Origin: Propionimicrobium sp963511305
GTDB lineage: Bacteria; Actinomycetota; Actinomycetes; Propionibacteriales; Propionibacteriaceae
Assembly: GCA_963511305.1 (NCBI GenBank)
Contig: CAUPIJ010000002.1
Span: forward strand, 1 to 64,000
Direction: 5' to 3'
Length of the DNA: 64,000 nucleotides
Part shown: in pieces, positions 40,699-49,010 of the stretch
Numbering within the stretch: position 1 is the first letter of the stretch
Layout of the letters: the number at the start of each line of letters is the position of its first letter
Translations under genes and position numbers: made by a program
Notes under the pieces: generated by a model
The model's input: only the letters and a program-made list of their open reading frames with translations
Databases searched by the model: none
What the model was told of the DNA's origin: nothing

Positions 40699-42894
40699 GT
40701 GGATTATCGACTGCGTACTTTTCAGCGCTTCGCGGAGCCGCTGGCTGACGTGCTCGGCGGCAAAACCGCAAAGCCGCTAGCCAGCCTGGGTTTGGTGAGC
40801 GTCGGTGATCTGCTGCGCCATTTTCCCAGGCGCTATCTTTCCGGCACGCAGGCCACCGATCTCTCTAGCGTCATGCCCGGCGAGGAGGTCTCGCTGGTTG
40901 CCAGGGCGTCGAACATGCAGAAGTATGTGGACGGCCAGCGCTCGCACTTCGCCGCGGACATCGCCGCCCAGACGGGAGCCAGGGGTAAGTCGAGTGCGCG
41001 GAAGGGGCGTATGACTGGCTCGCTGCTGGGCAGCAACGGCGAGATCTCGGTGACTTTCTTCGGCCGCGAATACATGCTCGATTACTGGCATCGCGAGCTG
41101 GTCTCTGGGGCCACGGGAATCTTCGTCGGAAAGGTCGGTGTTTGGCGCAATCAGTTGCAGATGACCAACCCGCAGTTCATAATGCTGGACGAGGCCGGCC
41201 GGCCGATCGGCAAGGGAAAACAGGACAAGATCCGGCTTGCCAATCGGGTGCAGCGTTCCAGTTTCGTGGGCATCTATCCGGCCACCAGATCGGCCAGTAC
41301 CTGGCTGATCGCAGACGCCGTCGAAGCCTTGCTCGACCTGCTGGTGAACCTGGATGATCCGCTCCCGGCCGAGCTTTGCGATGAGCTTGGCTTGATGGAG
41401 CTGAACCAGGCAGTCAACCAGATTCATCGTCCCGAAACCCTGGACGGCGACGAGGCCGCCAGGTATCGGCTCAAGTTCGACGAGGCCCTGGCGCTACAGG
41501 TTGCCATGGCCAATCGTCGCGAGGCCGCCCAGAAGAATCATTCCGCTCCGATAGAACGGAGCGCTGAGGGTCTGCTGGCCGATTTCGACGCTCAGCTGCC
41601 TTACCGGCTAACCAAGGGGCAGCTCGAGGTGGGCGAAGAAATCTTCGCGGACATGGCCAAGGATTCTCCGATGCAGCGCCTGCTGCAGGGCGAGGTCGGC
41701 TCGGGTAAGACGGTGGTCGCGCTACGCGCGATGCTGGCCGCGCTCGATGCAGGCAAGCAAGCCGTGCTGATGGCTCCGACCGAGGTTCTGGCGGTGCAGC
41801 ACCAGAAATCAATGACGCAACTGCTGGCGGGTGTTGGGGTCGGAGTCGAGCTGCTCACCGGCTCGATGGCCGGTTCAGCGGCTAGGCAGACGCGCGAGCG
41901 AATCGCGTCGGGCCAGGCCGGAATCATCGTCGGCACCCACGCCTTGATCTCTGCCAGCACGAAGTTCAAAGACCTCGGCCTGGTGGTCATCGACGAGCAG
42001 CACCGATTCGGCGTCGATCAGCGCCAGCAGCTGCTGGCCAAGGCCGATTTATGGCCGCACACGTTGGTGCTCACAGCAACCCCGATCCCAAGATCGATAG
42101 CCATGACGATCTTCGGTGACCTGGACGTCTCGACCCTGCGTCAACTGCCCGCCGGCAGGCAGGAGATTCAAACAACGGTGGTCAATCGCGCCAAGGATCC
42201 CGGCTGGGTGCCGAGGATCTGGCAGCGGATGCGCGAAGAGGTAGAAAACGGCCGGCAGGCATTCGTGGTCTGCCCGCGAATCACCGAGAGCGACGCCGAT
42301 GTCGAGGAGGGGGCCGCGCCCAGCTCGACGGTGGAGGGCACCTTCAAGGAGCTGTCTGCCACGCTTTCCGGGCTTCGGATGGCTTGCCTGCACGGCAGGA
42401 TGGAGCCGGAAGAGAAGGCCCAGGTCATGGCAGATTTCGCCGCCGGAAAAACTGATGTGCTGATCGCCACTACTGTCATCGAGGTGGGCGTAGACGTGCC
42501 CAACGCCACGATGATGGTCATTCTCGACGCCGAACGCTTCGGCGTCGCCCAACTGCATCAGCTGCGCGGACGAATCGGGCGCGGAGGTCACGCTGGGCTC
42601 TGCCTGCTGCTGACCAACAGCGCGCCCGGCGATTCCCTGCAGCGCCTGGATTGGGTGGCGTCCACCCGAGACGGCTTCCAGCTTGCCGAATACGACCTGC
42701 AGGTGCGTAGGGAGGGCAACATCCTGGGGCCGCAACAGTCCGGCGGCCACTCCGCGCTGCGGCTGCTTCGGGTCAGCACCGACGCCGAGCTGATCGAGCG
42801 CACGTCCGAGGTCGCTGAAAAGATTAAAGGCAGGCCAGATCTAGCTGATCTGCGTCACGACATGGCGTGCTCGATCGAGTCGCAGGACACCTAG
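40699..42894 (+). CDS. recG: ATP-dependent DNA helicase RecG
   Basis: A 731-aa branch-migration helicase for replication-fork rescue. The N-terminal OB-type wedge domain covers about residues 1-260. Walker A is GEVGSGKTVVALRA, motif II is the DEQH-type DEQHRFGV, and GRIGRGGHAGLCLL is motif VI. GTG start; TAGGGT lies 7 nt upstream with no ribosome site. The next gene on the + strand, rsmD, commonly follows recG in Actinobacteria. A convergent PPOX gene is inserted between them here. Confidence 0.94.
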   Translation: MDYRLRTFQRFAEPLADVLGGKTAKPLASLGLVSVGDLLRHFPRRYLSGTQATDLSSVMPGEEVSLVARASNMQKYVDGQRSHFAADIAAQTGARGKSSARKGRMTGSLLGSNGEISVTFFGREYMLDYWHRELVSGATGIFVGKVGVWRNQLQMTNPQFIMLDEAGRPIGKGKQDKIRLANRVQRSSFVGIYPATRSASTWLIADAVEALLDLLVNLDDPLPAELCDELGLMELNQAVNQIHRPETLDGDEAARYRLKFDEALALQVAMANRREAAQKNHSAPIERSAEGLLADFDAQLPYRLTKGQLEVGEEIFADMAKDSPMQRLLQGEVGSGKTVVALRAMLAALDAGKQAVLMAPTEVLAVQHQKSMTQLLAGVGVGVELLTGSMAGSAARQTRERIASGQAGIIVGTHALISASTKFKDLGLVVIDEQHRFGVDQRQQLLAKADLWPHTLVLTATPIPRSIAMTIFGDLDVSTLRQLPAGRQEIQTTVVNRAKDPGWVPRIWQRMREEVENGRQAFVVCPRITESDADVEEGAAPSSTVEGTFKELSATLSGLRMACLHGRMEPEEKAQVMADFAAGKTDVLIATTVIEVGVDVPNATMMVILDAERFGVAQLHQLRGRIGRGGHAGLCLLLTNSAPGDSLQRLDWVASTRDGFQLAEYDLQVRREGNILGPQQSGGHSALRLLRVSTDAELIERTSEVAEKIKGRPDLADLRHDMACSIESQDT

Positions 42895-42956
42895 CGCTGT
42901 TGATTGCCCTTGTAAAGCTGGTTTGGGCGCGTAAAGCGCGTTTAGACGCGAAAATT

Positions 42957-42993
42957 TGCCGGCTGGCGACGCTCCCAGCCGGCACCCAGCCTT
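42957..42993. terminator. Bidirectional terminator between recG and the oxidase-family gene
   Basis: A perfect 10-bp stem (TGCCGGCTGG at 42957-42966, CCAGCCGGCA at 42975-42984). On the + strand CTTTTT follows at 42991. On the minus strand it is followed by AATTTT. Confidence 0.8.
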
Positions 42994-42997
42994 TTTA

Positions 42998-43411
42998 TTA
43001 CTTTTCTTCGCCGAAGGCGAAGTTGCGCCCGGAGATCTCCTTGGTGGGTGTGACGCGGACGTAGTTCGGCTTTACCGTCGGCACCCAGGGCAGCAGCGGC
43101 AGCTTGTCGAGCAGCCTCAGCTCGGCCTCGTCGGTCACTACCTCGCCGCGGCCGTCGAGCAGCACGCTCCAGCCGGTCTCCTCGTTCCAGCCGTCGGCCT
43201 CGAAGCAGACGTGGCTGTTGGTGGCCAGCGCGTCGAGCTTGCTGCCTTCGGCGGAGCGGAAGACGATGGACTCGCCGTCCACCGCGTAGTTGATCGGGAA
43301 AATAGTCGGGGTGCCGTCCTGGTCGATGACTGCCAGGCGGCCCAGGGTCTGGGAGGCCAGGTAGCCCCAGCAGGAGGCTTCGGGGATTATCGATACTGGA
43401 GAATCGCTCAT
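42998..43411 (-). CDS. Pyridoxamine 5'-phosphate oxidase family protein
   Basis: A 137-aa split-barrel flavin-binding-type protein, similar to the group that includes nitroimidazole-resistance NimA. The opening strand ASQTLGRLAVIDQDGTPTIF and NYAVDGESIVFRS are typical. The cofactor (FMN or F420) and substrate cannot be told from sequence. It is single-gene with its own terminator. Confidence 0.8.
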   Translation of the reverse strand: MSDSPVSIIPEASCWGYLASQTLGRLAVIDQDGTPTIFPINYAVDGESIVFRSAEGSKLDALATNSHVCFEADGWNEETGWSVLLDGRGEVVTDEAELRLLDKLPLLPWVPTVKPNYVRVTPTKEISGRNFAFGEEK

Positions 43412-43465
43412 GTTCTAATCATCGCCTATTTTCGCCCAATTTGTTAGCTAGATAACCTACTTAGC

Positions 43466-44038
43466 GTGAGCAGAATTATTGCGGGTAGCGCGAAGGGTGC
43501 CAGATTGAAGGCTCCCGCGGGCGCGAAGACCCGCCCCACGACGGATCGCACGCGCGAGGCGTTGTTCAGCTCGCTGGTCACTTGGTTTGACTGCGCAGAC
43601 GCCGAGACATCCTCTCAGCTGGCCGGGGTGGAGGTGCTCGATCTGTTCGCTGGTAGTGGGGCAATCGGCCTGGAGGCAGCCAGTAGGGGAGCCAGCGTCA
43701 CCCTGGTCGAGAAGACCAAGCCTGCCGCCGCGGTGATCACGGCGAACATGAAGGCCACCAGGCTTTCCGCGAAACTCGCCAACTGCACGGTCGAATCCTT
43801 CCTCGAATCCGAGCCCAGGCCATTCGATCTGGTCTGGCTAGACCCGCCCTATGGCTTTGCCACCGTGAAGATTAACTCGCTGATCGCTAGACTTACCGAA
43901 GGCTGGCTGGGTGCCGACGCCTTGGTGGTGGTTGAGCGCTCGGTCAGAGACGAGCCGCCGACTTGGCCCGCGCGATACGACGAGTCGTGGCAAAAGAAGT
44001 ATGGCGAAACCGCGCTCTACTACGCCAGATGCAGTTAA
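43466..44038 (+). CDS. rsmD: 16S rRNA (guanine966-N2)-methyltransferase
   Basis: A 190-aa SAM-dependent methyltransferase. SAM motif I is VLDLFAGSGAIGLEA, and the catalytic motif IV is DLVWLDPPYG. GTG start with TAACCT 7 nt upstream. coaD follows after 20 bp in the same direction, the standard rsmD-coaD pair. Confidence 0.93.
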   Translation: MSRIIAGSAKGARLKAPAGAKTRPTTDRTREALFSSLVTWFDCADAETSSQLAGVEVLDLFAGSGAIGLEAASRGASVTLVEKTKPAAAVITANMKATRLSAKLANCTVESFLESEPRPFDLVWLDPPYGFATVKINSLIARLTEGWLGADALVVVERSVRDEPPTWPARYDESWQKKYGETALYYARCS

Positions 44039-44058
44039 ACATCTGTAGTTAGGAAACC

Positions 44059-44541
44059 ATGAAAAAGTCAGTAATCGCAGTCGTGCCGGGGTCATTCGAC
44101 CCCATCACGCTCGGCCATCTAGACATCATCACCCGCGCAGCCGCGGTGTTTAACAAGGTAATCGTCGCGGTCGGCCGCAACTCCTCCAAGAACTACATGT
44201 TCACGCCCGATCGCCGCCTCGAGCTGGTGGCAAACGCTGTCGCCGACATGCCCAACGTTCGAGCGGCAAGCATCGACGGGCTGCTGATCGACTTCTGCCG
44301 CGAAAACGACGCCTCGGTGATCGTCAAGGGCGTGCGGTTCGGCTCCGACTTCGACTACGAGCTGCAGATGGCTCAGATGAACCGCGCGCTGTCTGGCATC
44401 GAGACCGCGCTGCTGCCCGCCGGGCGCCAATACGGCACCGTCTCGAGCACGATCCTGCGCGAGGTGGCCCACAACGGCGGCGACATCAGCCAGTTCGTCA
44501 CTCCGGCGGTCAACCAGGCCGTGCAGGAAGTTGTGAAGTAG
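44059..44541 (+). CDS. coaD: Phosphopantetheine adenylyltransferase
   Basis: Fourth step of coenzyme A synthesis. It is 160 aa. The nucleotidyl transferase motif PGSFDPITLGHLDII and the C-terminal GTVSSTILREVA are intact. The ATG is preceded by AGGAAACC. Confidence 0.95.
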   Translation: MKKSVIAVVPGSFDPITLGHLDIITRAAAVFNKVIVAVGRNSSKNYMFTPDRRLELVANAVADMPNVRAASIDGLLIDFCRENDASVIVKGVRFGSDFDYELQMAQMNRALSGIETALLPAGRQYGTVSSTILREVAHNGGDISQFVTPAVNQAVQEVVK

Positions 44542-44590
44542 TTTTCCGCTTGCCGAAAAACTGTCAGCCCGATGTGCTTGGCTTAAAGGC

Positions 44591-45094
44591 ATGAGAAATC
44601 CATACGAGGGCGTTCCCGCGCCCGCAAAACTCGACGTCACCAGCGCCGACTTCGCCGATGGTCAGATCCTGCCGCGCGATACCACCGCCAGCGAGGGTGG
44701 CCAAAACATCTCGCCGCAGCTTTCCTGGTCGGGGGCGCCGGAGGGCACCAAGGCCTTCTATATTCACTGCTACGACCCGGACGCCCCGACCCCGTCGGGC
44801 TACTGGCACTGGTCGCTGGTCAACATTCCAGCCGACATCACCTCGCTCGATCGTGACGCGGCCAAGAGTCCACCGGCAGGCACGGTGACGTTGCGCAACG
44901 ACAACGGCCAACGCGAGTACATGGGTGCTGCTCCGCCGGCTGGCCACGGCCCACACCGCTATTTCTTCACGGTTTACGCGCTTGACGCCCCGTTAGAGGT
45001 GGACGAAAATACCACCGCCACCACAGCGGCTTTCCTAGCCAGGATGCATACCCTGGCAAGGGGAAGCGTGGTTGGCATCTGGGAAAACAAGTGA
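44591..45094 (+). CDS. YbhB/YbcL-type phosphatidylethanolamine-binding protein (PEBP) family
   Basis: A 167-aa PEBP-family protein with the ligand-site motifs CYDPDAPTPSGYWHWS and GPHRYFFTVYALD. The bacterial proteins' role is unknown and no signal peptide is present, so it is probably cytosolic. AAAGG lies before the ATG. A low-GC region begins immediately after it. Confidence 0.88.
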   Translation: MRNPYEGVPAPAKLDVTSADFADGQILPRDTTASEGGQNISPQLSWSGAPEGTKAFYIHCYDPDAPTPSGYWHWSLVNIPADITSLDRDAAKSPPAGTVTLRNDNGQREYMGAAPPAGHGPHRYFFTVYALDAPLEVDENTTATTAAFLARMHTLARGSVVGIWENK

Positions 45095-45198
45095 TTTAAC
45101 CGGTAGGAAAAACTCGGGCCATGTTTGCTCAAGGCGCAGCCCGAGATCGTTTTGCTCATTTCTAAATGAAATAGAGAAGAGCAGGCTTCTTTGTGGTT

Positions 45199-45522
45199 CT
45201 AGATGCGTCGGTGTTTGAAACTTAAGACGATTTGCAAAATTAATAGCACAGCAATCAAAAACCACCCAGCTAAAGACAGGTCAGCTGTACGCTGAGCTAA
45301 AAAATCGTAGACATCTATGTCTAGGTTTCGCTTAAAAAGATGAGTTAAGAACCGCGGAAGATAGATGGCAAGTATGGCTAAGACGAACATAACCAACTGT
45401 ATTGGAAAGGAACTTCTGGCATTTTTAGTAAAAAATAGCCGGAGGGTGTTTATAACCAAAAAGAGTAGGTATACCCCGCAGAAGAATGCAGTAAGTAACA
45501 ATACGATTAGCTGCCAATTCAT
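45199..45522 (-). CDS. Hypothetical three-helix membrane protein of a low-GC gene pair
   Basis: A 107-aa membrane protein with three hydrophobic helices (about residues 5-28, 42-60, 84-103) and basic ends. No family was recognised. AGGAG lies 6 nt before the ATG. It follows the exported-protein gene by 8 bp and is clearly in the same operon. Base composition is much lower in G+C than the surrounding genes, which suggests transfer. It could be an immunity or transport partner of the upstream exported protein, but this is only inference. Confidence 0.65.
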   Translation of the reverse strand: MNWQLIVLLLTAFFCGVYLLFLVINTLRLFFTKNARSSFPIQLVMFVLAILAIYLPRFLTHLFKRNLDIDVYDFLAQRTADLSLAGWFLIAVLLILQIVLSFKHRRI

Positions 45523-45530
45523 TTCCGCTC

Positions 45531-45905
45531 CTAGTTGCAGGTGACCGGGTTAACGGAGTTTGGCCTTCTCGACGGCTCTAGGTTCCAAGGTACCTTAATC
45601 ATTCCGTATCGAGCGTGGCAGAAGAACTGTTTACGCATACTCTGGTCTAAGAGTTGAGCTTTTAGAGCTTGTTCTTCGGCATTAGATGAATCAAGGTAAA
45701 GGGCTATCTCTTCATCGGTTGGAACAGACCCGAATTGTTCTAGGTAGGAAGTATATTCGGCATTATCTGGTACGTAGCCGAATGCCTGTTCAAAGAATTC
45801 TTTATGCTCAGACGGAATGCTGTCTGCAGCTTGAGAAAGCGGCGAGCACGCTAGCGAAACGGATAAGGACAAGCCAAGTCCTACGAGGAGTCTGGCAAGT
45901 TTCAT
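45531..45905 (-). CDS. Hypothetical exported protein behind an iron-box-like site
   Basis: A 124-aa protein with an N-terminal signal sequence (MKLARLLVGLGLSLSVS). The end of the signal can be read as a lipobox (SLAC, Cys at residue 20) or as a signal peptidase I site after LSQA. The mature part of about 95 residues is acidic and helical, then ends with a Cys pair (FFCHARYG and VTCN) that may form a disulphide. No family was recognised. The ATG at 45905 follows GAGGAG. A DtxR/IdeR-like box lies 47 bp upstream. Confidence 0.65.
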   Translation of the reverse strand: MKLARLLVGLGLSLSVSLACSPLSQAADSIPSEHKEFFEQAFGYVPDNAEYTSYLEQFGSVPTDEEIALYLDSSNAEEQALKAQLLDQSMRKQFFCHARYGMIKVPWNLEPSRRPNSVNPVTCN

Positions 45906-45951
45906 GTCTCTCCTCAAGGTGAATGAATGCAGCAAGACCACTACACAAGAA

Positions 45952-45970
45952 TTAGGTTAGCCTCGCCTGT
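45952..45970 (-). promoter_or_regulatory. DtxR/IdeR-like iron box
   Basis: The 19-bp site TTAGGTTAGCCTCGCCTGT matches 15 of 19 positions of the canonical TTAGGTTAGCCTAACCTAA. On the minus strand it contains TAACCT, placed as a -10 for the exported-protein gene, so repressor binding would block transcription. The gene-free stretch 45906-46235 otherwise holds the rplM promoter and leader. Confidence 0.55.
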
Positions 45971-46131
45971 TTTGCTTTTGATTTAGTTCCACTAGGTTGT
46001 CAGGGGTTTAAGGAAACGGTCGGCAGTGCTTGTGATTCCGAGGCTAGTTGTTTTGGTTATTAAGGCTGTCTCGTCCTGCTAGGCTGCTCCTTGGGTTCAT
46101 TTCGGTTTGATTCCTGTTGCGGTCTTGAATT

Positions 46132-46160
46132 TTGACCCTTGCCGGGTGCCGCGTTATGCT
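46132..46160 (+). promoter_or_regulatory. Promoter of rplM-rpsI
   Basis: -35 TTGACC (46132-46137), -10 TATGCT (46155-46160), spacer exactly 17 bp. The transcription start would be near 46167, leaving a leader of about 70 nt before rplM. Confidence 0.7.
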
Positions 46161-46235
46161 AGAGCGCTGTTGCACGCTAGCCGCGTGCTGATGAAGAATT
46201 TGAACTTACAATCTAGTGGAAGAGGGCTCGCGACC

Positions 46236-46679
46236 GTGCCTACATACAGCCCAAAGCCTGGTGACCTGACCAGGAACTGGCTCGTCATTGATGCTGAGGA
46301 CGTTGTCCTCGGCAGGTTGGCGACCACTGTTGCCAACTTGCTTCGTGGTAAGCACAAGCCGACCTACGCGCCGCACATGGACGGCGGAGATTTCGTAGTC
46401 GTCGTCAACGCTGGCAAGGTGTCGCTTTCCGGCAAGAAAGTCGAAGATGATATGCGCTACACCGTCACCGGTGGTCCCGGCGGCTTGAAGGCGGTTCCCG
46501 CTGGTGTGCTGCGCGATAAGGATCCGCGGAAACTGGTTGAGCGCGCTGTCTGGGGCATGATGCCGAAGAACAAGCTAAGCCGCCGCCAGATGGGCAAGCT
46601 GAAGGTTTACGCAGGTGCCGAGCACCCGCACGCCGCTCAGAAGCCCCAGCCCTACGAGATCAAGAAGGTCGCGCAGTAG
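46236..46679 (+). CDS. rplM: 50S ribosomal protein L13
   Basis: A 147-aa protein. The actinobacterial N-terminus MPTYSPKPGDL, the core VLGRLATTVANLLRGKHKP, and the C-terminal VYAGAEHPHAAQKPQPYEI are all recognisable. The GTG at 46236 gives the standard start. An ATG at 46191 would add 15 residues not found in the family. rpsI follows by 21 bp. Confidence 0.95.
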   Translation: MPTYSPKPGDLTRNWLVIDAEDVVLGRLATTVANLLRGKHKPTYAPHMDGGDFVVVVNAGKVSLSGKKVEDDMRYTVTGGPGGLKAVPAGVLRDKDPRKLVERAVWGMMPKNKLSRRQMGKLKVYAGAEHPHAAQKPQPYEIKKVAQ

Positions 46680-46700
46680 GCGCGAAGGTAAGGACTTACA

Positions 46701-47231
46701 GTGACTGAAACGCAGACTGAAGACCTCTCCGTAGAGGCCACCGGAACCGAAGGTTTCGTTGACGAGAACGACCGTAACATTGCTTACCGTTCCGATTCGG
46801 CGCCGCAGACCGCAGCCGCTAACGCCGACCGCTCCGCTGTGATCGCCCCCGGTCACGGCACTGGTCGCCGCAAGCAGGCCGTCGCCCGCGTTCGCCTGAT
46901 CCCGGGTTCAGGTAACTTCACCATCAATGGCCACAAGCTCGATGAGGTTTTCCCCGACAAGCTGCACCAGCAGACCATCAAGGAGCCGCTGGTTACTCTC
47001 GGTGTGGAAGACGCTTACGACGTTGTCGTCCGCGTCAACGGCGGCGGCACCTCCGGCCAGGCTGGTGCGCTTCGCCTGGGCATCGCCCGCGCGCTGAACC
47101 TGATCGACCGCGACGCCAACCGTCCTGCCCTGAAGAAGGCTGGTCTGCTGACCCGCGACGCGCGTAAGAAGGAGCGCAAGAAGGCAGGTCTCAAGAAGGC
47201 CCGCAAGGCTCCGCAATACTCGAAGCGTTAA
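46701..47231 (+). CDS. rpsI: 30S ribosomal protein S9 with acidic N-terminal extension
   Basis: A 176-aa protein. The conserved S9 part begins at about residue 54 (GTGRRKQAVARVRL) and ends with the basic RKAPQYSKR tail that reaches the P-site. The first 50 residues are acidic and low-complexity, an extension usual in Actinobacteria. GTG start. Confidence 0.95.
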   Translation: MTETQTEDLSVEATGTEGFVDENDRNIAYRSDSAPQTAAANADRSAVIAPGHGTGRRKQAVARVRLIPGSGNFTINGHKLDEVFPDKLHQQTIKEPLVTLGVEDAYDVVVRVNGGGTSGQAGALRLGIARALNLIDRDANRPALKKAGLLTRDARKKERKKAGLKKARKAPQYSKR

Positions 47232-47244
47232 TTACTTTTGCAAC

Positions 47245-47290
47245 AAGAGAACCGCTGCCCGGCAGGGTGGCGGTTCTCTTGGTTTCTTTG
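47245..47290 (+). terminator. Terminator of rplM-rpsI
   Basis: A perfect 12-bp stem (CAAGAGAACCGC at 47245-47256 and GCGGTTCTCTTG at 47271-47282) followed by GTTTCTTT. Confidence 0.9.
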
Positions 47291-47360
47291 AAAAAGTTCA
47301 CCGGGCTGTGCCCAGCAGAGTATCTTTATTCGATCTACTGCCAATACAGAAAGCAGCGAT

Positions 47361-48086
47361 ATGGAAACACTCGAACAGCCCGCTTGGTCGCTGAGCCGCA
47401 GGCTTGGTGCTTGGGGAGTTCATTTCTTCACGATGACTGGCCTGATTTGGGCAGTGCTTGCCATTGGAGCGTTGAATTCGGGCCAAATCAAGTTGATGTG
47501 GCTTTGGCTGGGTGTCTCGTTGGTTGTCGATTCTATTGACGGCCCGATCTCACGCAAGATCCGTGTCACAGAAATATATCCGTGGTTTTCTGGGGCCATG
47601 GTCGACAATATCGTCGACTACATGACGTGGACGCTGATCCCGGTGCTATTCATCGCGGCTCAAGTACCCTTGGGGCCCCGTCCGCTGGTTTATGTGGCCG
47701 TCGCGATGATCTTGATGTCGTCGATGTTCTGCTACGCGAACACCAAGATGAAATCACATGATTGGTACTTTGTCGGGTTCCCGGCTGCCTGGAATATCGT
47801 CGCTGTCGTCATGTGGATATTCCAGACGACGACGGCCGTCAACTGGGTGGTCATCGTCGTATTCTCGCTGCTGGCTCTCATTCCGTGGAAGTGGGTGCAT
47901 CCTTTCAGGGTTGTGAAGCTGCGAAAGATCACTTCGGTGTCGGCTTGCCTTTGGGGCTTGGCAACCGCAGTTTTAGTGGTTACTTTCCCTAGCCGTCCGT
48001 GGTGGCTAATAACCCTGTGGTTAATCAGCGGGTTGTGGATAATTCTGGTTGGAGCGCTGCGCACCTTCACCCGGCTGCTGGACTAG
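47361..48086 (+). CDS. CDP-alcohol phosphatidyltransferase, phosphatidylcholine-synthase-like
   Basis: A 241-aa membrane enzyme with about eight helices. The CDP-alcohol motif is present: Asp57, Asp60, Gly61, Arg65, Gly78, Asp82 and Asp86 in DSIDGPISR and GAMVDNIVDYMTW. The longer spacing and the GP after DG fit bacterial phosphatidylcholine synthase, which joins CDP-diacylglycerol to choline in one step. The A of DGxxAR is replaced by Ser. Substrate is inferred. Its 3' end overlaps the convergent gene by 20 bp. Confidence 0.75.
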   Translation: METLEQPAWSLSRRLGAWGVHFFTMTGLIWAVLAIGALNSGQIKLMWLWLGVSLVVDSIDGPISRKIRVTEIYPWFSGAMVDNIVDYMTWTLIPVLFIAAQVPLGPRPLVYVAVAMILMSSMFCYANTKMKSHDWYFVGFPAAWNIVAVVMWIFQTTTAVNWVVIVVFSLLALIPWKWVHPFRVVKLRKITSVSACLWGLATAVLVVTFPSRPWWLITLWLISGLWIILVGALRTFTRLLD

Positions 48087-48948
48087 GCGTTGCCAGGTTT
48101 CTATAGACGCGCCGGTCTAGCCAAACCTTTGAGCCCTCCAGCGCGAATGTGCTAGCGATGAGCAGGACGATCACGACGATGACGATGGGCGGATACCCCT
48201 TGCCGTTAATCGCAAAATAGACGTATGGAGCGATGAAGGTGGCGATAGTTATCAGCATGCCAGCCAGACGCATCAGGAATTTCTTGGCGGTGAACATAGT
48301 CAGGATTCCCCAGGTGTAGGGGATCGCGGTGCCGAGATCAATCGCCCACAATGCCCACAAAGAGCCCTCGAACTGTTTGACGAAGGTAACCGGCAGCACC
48401 CGCAGCGCGGAATAGACGAGCACTACGACATAGGCCCAGAACTTGAAGTTCGTGAGAAGTCGGATTGTCCGGGAACGGGGGATCAACTTGATGCCGTGGT
48501 TGGATAATTTTTTGGCGTGCTTGGCGGATACCAGAAGGCTGTCTTGGCCGTCTAATACCTTGCGTAGAAATGCGAGTCCAGGCTGGTCGCCGCTTTCGAG
48601 CACGCGCTCAATGAGCTTCCGGGGTGCTAGACCCATTGGGGTTATTTCTCGGCCATCAACCAGTTGTTTTGGGCCCAGTTGCTCGATTGGCAGGAGACCC
48701 TCGCAGCGAGCTATCTCAGCATCAGTCATCGGTGCTAGCCAGAGCCGTTCGCGCTTGCGAAAGGCATCGCGAACCGCCGAAAAGAAGTATTCGCGCTGTT
48801 GCTCAGTCTGTGGAATATCGATGCCGGGCAGCTCGCGGATTTGGCTGTCGCGCAGATCGCATAGCCGATCTATTCCGGCAGCTTTGGCGACGGCTTGTGG
48901 CCAAAGCTCGAAGGAAGCTCCGACTGAAGGGCTGAGCGAAAATCTCAT
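48067..48948 (-). CDS. Hypothetical membrane protein convergent with the lipid synthase
   Basis: A 293-aa protein. The N-terminal half (about residues 1-160) is soluble and Arg/Glu-rich, and the C-terminal half has four hydrophobic helices. I recognise no family. The ATG at 48948 is preferred because TAGATT lies 7 nt upstream and the upstream extension would be poorly structured. It overlaps the 3' end of the CDP-alcohol transferase gene by 20 bp. Confidence 0.65.
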   Translation of the reverse strand: MRFSLSPSVGASFELWPQAVAKAAGIDRLCDLRDSQIRELPGIDIPQTEQQREYFFSAVRDAFRKRERLWLAPMTDAEIARCEGLLPIEQLGPKQLVDGREITPMGLAPRKLIERVLESGDQPGLAFLRKVLDGQDSLLVSAKHAKKLSNHGIKLIPRSRTIRLLTNFKFWAYVVVLVYSALRVLPVTFVKQFEGSLWALWAIDLGTAIPYTWGILTMFTAKKFLMRLAGMLITIATFIAPYVYFAINGKGYPPIVIVVIVLLIASTFALEGSKVWLDRRVYRNLATPSPAAG

Positions 48949-49010
48949 CGCGAATAATCTATCGTGCGTGGCCAAAACTGCAGCGTTTTATCGCAGCATA
49001 TGCTGGGAGC

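Noticed and set aside
48976..49010. TPP riboswitch before the thiamine-binding protein gene
   Set aside because: The gap is too short and has no CUGAGA element. A -10-like hexamer directly precedes the ATG.
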